A stretch of 37,501 nucleotides of DNA from Hydrogenophaga sp. GTDB lineage: Bacteria > Pseudomonadota > Gammaproteobacteria > Burkholderiales > Burkholderiaceae_C. The stretch is taken from positions 1 through 37,501 of the forward strand of contig JAGKSX010000032.1 in the NCBI GenBank assembly GCA_018993155.1, written 5' to 3'. Under the pieces are notes generated by a model. It ran no database searches and was not told the origin of the DNA. It saw only the letters and a list, made by a program, of their open reading frames with translations. Positions 32,132 through 37,501 of this stretch are shown piece after piece. Position 1 is the stretch's first letter, and each line of letters opens with the position of its first letter. Both the position numbers and the translations under genes were made by a program.

Positions 32132-32508
32132 GTGTGGCCGTAGGTGATGGAGAGCACCACGCCCGAGCGCAGGCGCACCGTGGCGAACAGGTTGCCGGGG
32201 CCCCGGTCGTACAGCCATTCCTCGGTGACCTGGCAGGGCAGGATGCGGCTGGCGTAGGGTTCGGGCACCGGGTAGTAATGGGGGTTCTGGTAGAGCGGCG
32301 CGCAGTAGGTGTCGGTCAGCACGGGTTGGCCGCACTTGGCCATCAGCGAGAGCTTGGAGTCGCCTTCGGCCGCGATGCCGCCGGCGCAGCGCAGCGACTC
32401 CGCATGCGCCGGGGCCATGCCACCCGCCAACGCCGCGAGCAAGCCCAGGCCCGCCTGCCACCGCCAGCCCGGCAAGGTCGAGGGCAGTCGAGAGGCTGGG
32501 GCGAACAT
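32122..32508 (-). CDS. DUF2845 domain secreted protein
   Basis: 128 residues. A signal peptide (hydrophobic LGLLAALAGG, cleavage after AHA) is followed by a small domain starting SLRCAGGIAAEGDSKLSLMAKCGQP, the DUF2845 signature. Four cysteines (C41, C59, C69, C92) suggest disulfides in the periplasm. It starts 10 bases after the response regulator stop, so it is the third gene of the kinase/regulator operon. Role unknown. The stop codon lies in the terminator loop. Confidence 0.85.
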   Translation of the reverse strand: MFAPASRLPSTLPGWRWQAGLGLLAALAGGMAPAHAESLRCAGGIAAEGDSKLSLMAKCGQPVLTDTYCAPLYQNPHYYPVPEPYASRILPCQVTEEWLYDRGPGNLFATVRLRSGVVLSITYGHTPR

Positions 32509-32518
32509 GGCGGGCGGG

Positions 32519-33148
32519 CTACACGATGCCGTTGCGGATCGCGTAGACGGTGAGTTCGGCGTTGTTCGCCAGGTGCAGCTTTTCCAGCACGCGCGCGCGG
32601 TACACGCTCACGGTCTTGGGGCTGAGCATGAGTTCTTCGGCGATGTCGGAGAGCTTCTTGCCCGAGGCGATCTTCTGCAGGGTCTGCAACTCGCGCTCGG
32701 ACAGGCTGGCGTGCAACTCCTCGCTTTCGGGGGCGTTGAGCGTGTCCACCAGCATCTGCGCCACGTCGGGCGTCACGTACTTGCGGCCCTGCATCACGGT
32801 GCGGATGGCGGCCACCAGCTCGGCCGGCTCGCCGGCCTTGTTCAGGTAGCCGCGCGCGCCCGCGCGCAGGCAGCGGATGGCGTACTGGTCTTCCGGGTAC
32901 ATGGAGACCACCAGGGTCTTGACGTTGGAGCCCTCTTCCTTGAGCGCGCCCAGCACCTCCAGGCCTCCGCGCCCGGGCATGTTCAGGTCGAGCACGAGCA
33001 CGTCGCACTCGACCTTGCGCATCAGGTCGCGCAGTTCGGGGTAGCTGCCGGCCTCGCCGACCACCTGGATGTCGGTGGCTTCCGAAATGGTGTCGCGGAT
33101 GCCGCGCCGCACCATGGCGTGGTCGTCACACAAAATCACCTTGATCAT
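32519..33148 (-). CDS. NarL/FixJ-type response regulator
   Basis: 209 residues from ATG 33148, with GAGGAG five bases upstream; an in-frame earlier start would lie inside the kinase. Receiver domain with acidic pocket DD (8-9) and phosphoacceptor D54 in LVLDLNMPG. LuxR-type HTH at the C-terminus (LSERELQTLQKIASGKKLSDIAEEL; LSPKTVSVYRARVLEKL). It is the cognate partner of the kinase encoded immediately upstream, whose 3' end it overlaps by 23 bases. Target genes are not apparent, though the divergent chemotaxis region is close. Confidence 0.95.
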   Translation of the reverse strand: MIKVILCDDHAMVRRGIRDTISEATDIQVVGEAGSYPELRDLMRKVECDVLVLDLNMPGRGGLEVLGALKEEGSNVKTLVVSMYPEDQYAIRCLRAGARGYLNKAGEPAELVAAIRTVMQGRKYVTPDVAQMLVDTLNAPESEELHASLSERELQTLQKIASGKKLSDIAEELMLSPKTVSVYRARVLEKLHLANNAELTVYAIRNGIV

Positions 33149-34274
33149 GGGGCTCCTCGTCGGCCTGCGCCGCATTGTCCGGGTTGCTGGAAGTCTGCAA
33201 GGGTATCGACAGAATGACCGAGGTGCCCCGGGGCGAGGAGCTCACGTCGAGCCAGCCACCCACCTTGACGGCGCGCTCGCGCAGGCCCAGCAGGCCGAAG
33301 GACTTGGCCTTGCGCAGGGCCTGGGCGTCCAGGCCCTTGCCGTTGTCGGTCACTTCCAGGGTGAGCACGCCTTCGCGGTCGCTCAGGTCGATGTCGACCG
33401 AGCTGGCCTCGGCGTGCTTCTGCACGTTGGTCATGGCCTCCTGCGCGGTGCGGTAGGCCACCAGCTGGAATTCGCGCGGCACGTCCAGCGTCTCGGACGA
33501 GCGCCGCACCACCACCCGCAGGCCGGTGCGCCGCTCGAAGCCCGAGGCCAGCCAGAGCACGGCGGCGACCAGGCCCTGGTCGAGGATGGGCGGGCGCAGG
33601 TTCATCATGATGCGCTGGCTCGCGCCCAGGGCGTGCTGCAGCATCTCCATGGCCGAGCCCAGGTGGCGCTGCACGTCGCCCTGCTCCACGTGCCGGCCGA
33701 CCCAGGCCAGGTCGAGCTTGACGGCGGCGAGCGCGCCGCCGATGTCGTCGTGGATTTCGCGCGCGATGTCGGCGCGCTCCTGTTCGATGCTGGTCTGCAG
33801 GTGTTCGGCCAGTTCGGCCAGGCGGCGGCGCGATTCGGCCAGTTCGGCGTCGGCCGCGGCCTTGGCGCGCCGGGTTTCGCTGATCTCGATGGCGCGCTCG
33901 ATCACGTGCGACAGGCGGTGCATGCTGTCCTTGAGCAGGTAATCGCTCACCCCCCGGTGCATGACGTCGACCGCCGCCGTTTCACCAATGGCACCGGAGA
34001 GGATGACGAACGGGATCTCCAGCTTCATCGCCCGCACCTCGTCCCAGGCGTCCATGCCGGTGAAGCCGGGCAGGTGGTAGTCGGCCAGCACGATGTCGTA
34101 GTGGGCGCTCTGCAGTTCGCGGCGGAAGTCCTCCACCGTGTCCACCAGCACCACCTCGCTGGCGAGCTGGCTGCGCTGCAAGGCGAATTTCACGAGCGCG
34201 TGGTCCACCCGCGAATCCTCCAGGTGAAGGATGCGGACAAAGCGCTTGTCCGGGGTTGGAGACGGTCCGCTCAT
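33126..34274 (-). CDS. Soluble hybrid sensor kinase: receiver + HisKA_3 + HATPase
   Basis: 382 residues with no transmembrane segment, so cytoplasmic. An N-terminal receiver domain (about 12-125) has acidic residues LED (18-20), phosphoacceptor D65 (LADYHLPG) and K115. A coiled coil (about 130-165) leads to a HisKA_3 dimerisation domain with phospho-His H175 in AREIHDDIGG. A NarX/DesK-type ATPase follows (AQEAMTNVQKHAEAS, DNGKGLD, FGLLGLRERA). The receiver-first layout means another kinase, possibly CheA, could control it, but that is speculation. Couples translationally to the NarL-type regulator. Confidence 0.93.
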   Translation of the reverse strand: MSGPSPTPDKRFVRILHLEDSRVDHALVKFALQRSQLASEVVLVDTVEDFRRELQSAHYDIVLADYHLPGFTGMDAWDEVRAMKLEIPFVILSGAIGETAAVDVMHRGVSDYLLKDSMHRLSHVIERAIEISETRRAKAAADAELAESRRRLAELAEHLQTSIEQERADIAREIHDDIGGALAAVKLDLAWVGRHVEQGDVQRHLGSAMEMLQHALGASQRIMMNLRPPILDQGLVAAVLWLASGFERRTGLRVVVRRSSETLDVPREFQLVAYRTAQEAMTNVQKHAEASSVDIDLSDREGVLTLEVTDNGKGLDAQALRKAKSFGLLGLRERAVKVGGWLDVSSSPRGTSVILSIPLQTSSNPDNAAQADEEPHDQGDFV

Positions 34275-34434
34275 TCTGGTGTTCTCGGGGGATGAATGCC
34301 ACTTTGCACCCAGGGCTGGGCCGGCAACGCGGAAATTGGTGCTGAATTCGGCCCGTTATCTGTCGATACAGGGTCGGACAGCTGTCGAAAATTGTAATAC
34401 CCACCCCAGTAGCCGAGCGCCCCCACCACCCACC
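34275..34434. promoter_or_regulatory. Divergent region between the kinase and CheZ-like genes
   Basis: 160 bases containing two palindromic sites: CTGT-CGAT-ACAG (34360-34371) and the perfect GACAGCTGTC (34377-34386). CTGTCGA occurs twice, 22 bases apart, two helical turns. Candidate operators for a regulator of the two divergent operons, perhaps the NarL-type protein itself. No clear sigma-70 promoter stands out. Confidence 0.45.
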
Positions 34435-34878
34435 ATGGAACTACCGACGATGCAGCAGACCCCGCCGTCTGTCTCCCTGCCCGTGAATCTGGTGGCCGAC
34501 CTCCAGGATTCGCTGCTCATGGCCATGACGGACCTGCAGCGGCTCGAAGGCCTGCTCGACCACGCCACCAGCAACCTGCTGGAGCGTTTCGGTTCGGCCA
34601 ACCAGGCCCTGGGCCACCTCAGCGCCGAACGGGGCGAGGAATTCGACCCGATCCGCCAGAGCCTGCACCAGGCCGTGACCGAACTGCAGTTCCACGACAT
34701 GGCCACCCAGCTGATCGTGCACACCGGCAAGGTGCTGCAGAGCTGCGCCTGGCGCCTGGCCGACCAGACCATGGAGCCCGAGGAAGGCGAGGTGCCGATG
34801 GACATCGACCCCATGCCCGAGCGCCCCAGCCCGGTGACCCAAAGCGAGATGGACGCCGGGTCCATCGACTTGTTCTGA
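34435..34878 (+). CDS. cheZ: Short CheZ-like CheY-P phosphatase
   Basis: 147 residues from ATG 34435 (or 142 from ATG 34450). Largely helical. Residues 80-93 (AVTELQFHDMATQL) contain D88-M-A-T-Q92, which matches the DxxxQ catalytic motif of CheZ (Asp143 and Gln147 in E. coli). The C-terminus, VTQSEMDAGSIDLF, is acidic and ends in an aromatic residue, like the CheY-binding tail of CheZ (which ends in LGF). At 147 residues it is shorter than CheZ (about 214). cheY follows 61 bases downstream and cheA next. The symbol is provisional; overall similarity needs profile search. Confidence 0.7.
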   Translation: MELPTMQQTPPSVSLPVNLVADLQDSLLMAMTDLQRLEGLLDHATSNLLERFGSANQALGHLSAERGEEFDPIRQSLHQAVTELQFHDMATQLIVHTGKVLQSCAWRLADQTMEPEEGEVPMDIDPMPERPSPVTQSEMDAGSIDLF

Positions 34879-34890
34879 GCACAGGCCGAT

Positions 34891-34917
34891 TCAAGCCTTT
34901 GCCCCAATTGCCGATAT
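34891..34917 (+). promoter_or_regulatory. FliA (sigma-28) promoter for cheY
   Basis: TCAAGCCT, 11 bases, then GCCGATAT. The consensus is TAAAGTTT-N11-GCCGATAA, so the -10 matches seven of eight, the -35 five of eight, and the spacing is exact. A start site would lie about 15 bases before the cheY ATG. It would place cheY and probably cheA under class 3 flagellar control. Confidence 0.65.
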
Positions 34918-34939
34918 TTGATTCCAAACGGAGTAAGCC

Positions 34940-35302
34940 ATGCGATCGATTCTTGCCGTAGACGACTCGGCGTCCATGCGAAAAATGGTGTCCTTCACCC
35001 TCACCGGGGCGGGCTACCACGTGGTCGAGGCCGTGGACGGTCAGGACGCCTGGGAAAAAGCCCAGACGCACAGCATCGACCTGGTGCTGACCGACCAGAA
35101 CATGCCCAACATGGACGGGCTGGGCCTCACGCGCAAGCTGCGCGAGCACCCCAAGTTCAAGTCCGTGCCCATCCTGATCCTGACCACCGAGTCCAGCGAC
35201 CAGATGAAGCAGCTCGGCCGCGCGGCCGGCGCCACCGGGTGGTTGGTCAAGCCTTTCGATCCGGGCCGCCTGATCGAAGTCATTCAAAAAGTCATCCGTT
35301 GA
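34940..35302 (+). CDS. cheY: Chemotaxis response regulator CheY
   Basis: 120 residues, a stand-alone receiver domain. Acidic pocket D8-D9, phosphoacceptor D52 in LTDQNMPNMDG, T82/T83 switch residue and K104 in WLVKPFDP. It receives phosphate from CheA and binds FliM to change the direction of flagellar rotation. GGAG sits seven bases before the ATG. The sigma-28 promoter lies upstream, and the CheZ-like gene precedes it. cheA follows 40 bases later. Confidence 0.97.
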   Translation: MRSILAVDDSASMRKMVSFTLTGAGYHVVEAVDGQDAWEKAQTHSIDLVLTDQNMPNMDGLGLTRKLREHPKFKSVPILILTTESSDQMKQLGRAAGATGWLVKPFDPGRLIEVIQKVIR

Positions 35303-35342
35303 TTGAAACGCGCTGCCCACAAAGCGGCCAAGGAGAACCCCG

Positions 35343-37472
35343 ATGGGTGAAATGATGAACGAGGGCCAGAACCTCGGCAACGACATCGATCTGAGCCAGT
35401 TCTATTCGATCTTTTTCGAAGAAGCCGGCGAGAACCTCGACCAGATGGAGCAGATGCTGCTCGCGCTCGACCTGGAGAAGGCCGACGACGAGGAGCTCAA
35501 CGCCATCTTCCGCTGCGCGCACTCGATCAAGGGCGGCGCCGCCACCTTCGGTTTTGCCGACGTGGCCGAACTCACGCACCAGATGGAGTCGCTTCTGGAC
35601 AAGCTGCGCCGCCACGAACTGACGCCGACCGCCGCGATGGTGGACGTGCTGCTGGAATCCTCCGACGCGCTGCGCGGCCTGCTGGGCGCCCACCAGGGCC
35701 GGGGCGTCGAGCCCCCCGCCACGGCCGACCTGGTCGCGCGCATCAGCGTGCTGGCCCACGGCGAGGACGCCGAAGTCGAAGAAGAAGCTCCCGCGCCAGC
35801 CCCCGTGGTGGTCGCGGCGCCCGCTCCCGTGGCCGCCCCGGCGCCAGCCCCCGCACGCAAGGCGGCCAAGGTCGAGCGCGAACTGGAAATCCACATCGGC
35901 CCGCTGGAGAACCCGGCCTCGGCCGACGGCATCGCCGAGCTGTTCCGCGACATTCCGGGCCTGGGCACGATCGAGGCCCTGCCCTGCGACCTGAGCACCC
36001 GCCGCGTCTGGCGCGCCCGCACCTCGGCCAGCGACAGCGACCTGATGGACCTGTTCACCTTCCACGTGGGCAAGGACGACATCCGCATCGTCGAGCAACA
36101 GGCCCAGCCGGCCGCCCCGAACATCACCATTGGCGAAGACGGCGAGCCCATGGGCACCGGCCACCCGAACCCGACCACCGAAGGCCGCGACTACGGCTTC
36201 TTCGAAGGCGCTCCCGGCGTGCCGGTGCGCGCCGCCGCCCCCGCCGAGGGTGCCGCCCCGAAGACCGCCCCCAAGGTGGAGGGCCGCGCTGCCGCCGGTG
36301 CCGGCCTCGAATCGAGCACGCTGCGCGTCTCGGTGAGCAAGGTCGACCAGCTCATCAACCTGGTGGGCGAACTCGTCATCACCCAGGCCATGCTCGCGCA
36401 GAAGAGCCGCGAACTCGACGACAAGGACAACCAGCCCCTGCTGGCCGGCCTGGCCGACCTGGACCGCAACACCCGCGACCTGCAGGAAGCGGTGATGTCG
36501 ATCCGCATGATCCCCATGTCCGTGGTGTTCAACCGCTTCCCCCGCATGCTGCGCGACCTCGCCACCAAGCTGGGCAAGAAGGTCGAGCTGGTCACGCAAG
36601 GCGAATCGACCGAACTCGACAAGGGCCTGGTGGAGAAGATCACCGACCCGCTGACCCACCTGATCCGCAACAGCTGCGACCACGGCATCGAGATGCCGGA
36701 GGAACGCCGCGCCAAGGGCAAGAGCGAAAACGGCACGATCACGCTGTCGGCCACACACGAAGGCGGCTCGATCCTGATCGAGGTGCGCGACGACGGCAAG
36801 GGCCTCTCGCGCGAGAAGCTGCTGCGCAAGGCGCGCGAGAAGGGCATCGACGCGCCCGACACGCTGACCGACACCGAAGTCTGGAACCTGATCTTCGCAC
36901 CCGGTTTCTCCACCGCCGAGGAAGTGACCGACGTGTCCGGCCGCGGCGTGGGCATGGACGTGGTCAAGAAGAACATCGCCGCGCTCAACGGCACGGTGGA
37001 GATCGATTCGGCCGAGGGCTTCGGCATGCGCGTCTCGGTGCGCCTGCCCCTCACGCTGGCCATCATGGACGGCATGTCGGTGCGCGTGAGCGACGAGGTG
37101 TACATCCTGCCGCTGTCCAACGTGATCGAGTCGTTCCAGATCAAGCCGAGCGACATCAACACCATGGCGCAGGGCGCCCAGGTGGTGAAGGTGCGCGACG
37201 AGTACATGCCGGTGGTCGAACTCGAGCGCGTGTTCCAGGTGCCGCGTTTCGAATTCAACGGCACCAGCCCCATCATGGTGGTGGTGGAGGCCGAAGGCTC
37301 GCGCGTGGCGCTGATGGTCGACGAGCTGCTGGGCCAGCAACAGGTGGTGATCAAGAACCTGGAGTCCAACTACCGCAAGGTGCCCAACGTCTCGGGTGCC
37401 ACCATCCTGGGCGACGGCAAGGTCGCGCTGATCCTGGACACCTCGGGCCTGGTGCGCCGCTCGCGCCACTGA
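35343..37472 (+). CDS. cheA: Chemotaxis histidine kinase CheA
   Basis: 709 residues. Start ATG 35343 has AAGGAG nearby; a second in-frame ATG is at 35355. The P1 phosphotransfer domain has phospho-His H60 in CAHSIKGGAATFGF. An Ala/Pro-rich linker (about 148-180), a P2-like domain (about 180-260), a second linker, the dimerisation P3 helix (STLRVSVSKVDQLINLVGELV, shortened), and the ATPase P4 with N box (HLIRNSCDHGIE, about 439-450), G1 (DDGKGL, 481-486), F (APGFST, 518-523) and G2 (GRGVGMDVV, 533-541) follow. The P5 CheW-like regulatory domain is at the end. It phosphorylates CheY under receptor control. cheW should follow outside the window. Confidence 0.98.
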   Translation: MGEMMNEGQNLGNDIDLSQFYSIFFEEAGENLDQMEQMLLALDLEKADDEELNAIFRCAHSIKGGAATFGFADVAELTHQMESLLDKLRRHELTPTAAMVDVLLESSDALRGLLGAHQGRGVEPPATADLVARISVLAHGEDAEVEEEAPAPAPVVVAAPAPVAAPAPAPARKAAKVERELEIHIGPLENPASADGIAELFRDIPGLGTIEALPCDLSTRRVWRARTSASDSDLMDLFTFHVGKDDIRIVEQQAQPAAPNITIGEDGEPMGTGHPNPTTEGRDYGFFEGAPGVPVRAAAPAEGAAPKTAPKVEGRAAAGAGLESSTLRVSVSKVDQLINLVGELVITQAMLAQKSRELDDKDNQPLLAGLADLDRNTRDLQEAVMSIRMIPMSVVFNRFPRMLRDLATKLGKKVELVTQGESTELDKGLVEKITDPLTHLIRNSCDHGIEMPEERRAKGKSENGTITLSATHEGGSILIEVRDDGKGLSREKLLRKAREKGIDAPDTLTDTEVWNLIFAPGFSTAEEVTDVSGRGVGMDVVKKNIAALNGTVEIDSAEGFGMRVSVRLPLTLAIMDGMSVRVSDEVYILPLSNVIESFQIKPSDINTMAQGAQVVKVRDEYMPVVELERVFQVPRFEFNGTSPIMVVVEAEGSRVALMVDELLGQQQVVIKNLESNYRKVPNVSGATILGDGKVALILDTSGLVRRSRH

Positions 37473-37481
37473 CTATGTCGA

Positions 37482-37501
37482 ACACCCCCGCCGCGCTTCG
37501 C
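37482..37501. repeat. Possible start of another family A repeat, cut by the window end
   Basis: ACACCCCCGCCGCGCTTCGC resembles the first bases of the copy between fliO and fliP (ACACCCCCGCCACGCTGCGC at 8927-8946), with two differences. Its defining core would lie outside the window. Confidence 0.35.

Noticed and set aside
1-37501. CRISPR arrays, tRNA or rRNA genes, insertion sequences, integrases
   Set aside because: I saw no regularly spaced direct repeats, no tRNA cloverleaf or rRNA sequence, and no transposase or integrase in any frame.

Overview
The window is high-GC, tightly packed bacterial DNA. It looks like the chromosome of a motile betaproteobacterium of the Burkholderiales, most likely Comamonadaceae (Hydrogenophaga/Acidovorax-like). 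The reasons are the fliF-to-fliR gene order, the Bug-type (TctC) binding proteins, the che genes beside a NarL-type two-component pair, and short GC-rich intergenic repeats of a kind I associate with that family. The genus is an inference.

Region 1 (1-10939, + strand) is a flagellar basal-body and export cluster: the 3' end of fliF, then fliG, fliH, fliI, fliJ, fliK, fliL, fliM, fliN, fliO, fliP, fliQ and fliR. Overlapping starts and stops link fliG/H/I/J and fliM/N. Two families of intergenic palindromic repeats interrupt it: family A before fliG, fliO and fliP, and family B before fliL and fliQ. A methyl-accepting chemotaxis protein follows (11075-12637).

Region 2 (12662-15142) is a short mixed stretch on the - strand: an orphan ECF-type sigma factor, a short GNAT acetyltransferase next to a repeat-like sequence, a small unrecognised protein and a TauE/SafE permease.

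Region 3 (15143-23834) is a divergent catabolic island. A LacI-type regulator, an amidohydrolase and two Bug-type solute-binding proteins run leftwards. An intradiol ring-cleavage dioxygenase, an SDR, a BKACE-type beta-keto acid cleavage enzyme, an MDR oxidoreductase and a cupin run rightwards. Two identical 12-bp palindromes (GCAAACGTTTGC), 101 bp apart in the divergent promoter region, are probably the LacI operators. The enzyme set suggests degradation of an aromatic compound in which a beta-keto acid is cleaved with acetyl-CoA rather than by the usual CoA-transferase and thiolase.

Region 4 (23851-28337) holds a GNAT acetyltransferase, a GlxA/AraC regulator divergent from a dienelactone hydrolase family protein, a small lipoprotein and an MFS exporter. 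Region 5 (28404-31843, - strand) is a type VI secretion effector island: an internally deleted VgrG, a Tle1-like (DUF2235) phospholipase and an exported DUF2931-like protein that may be its immunity partner.

Region 6 (32122-37472) is signalling. A soluble REC-HisKA_3 kinase, a NarL-type response regulator and a small secreted DUF2845 protein run leftwards. Divergently there is a short CheZ-like protein with the DxxxQ phosphatase motif, then cheY behind a good FliA (sigma-28) promoter, then cheA. Motility is therefore represented at both ends of the window, with metabolic and competition genes between.
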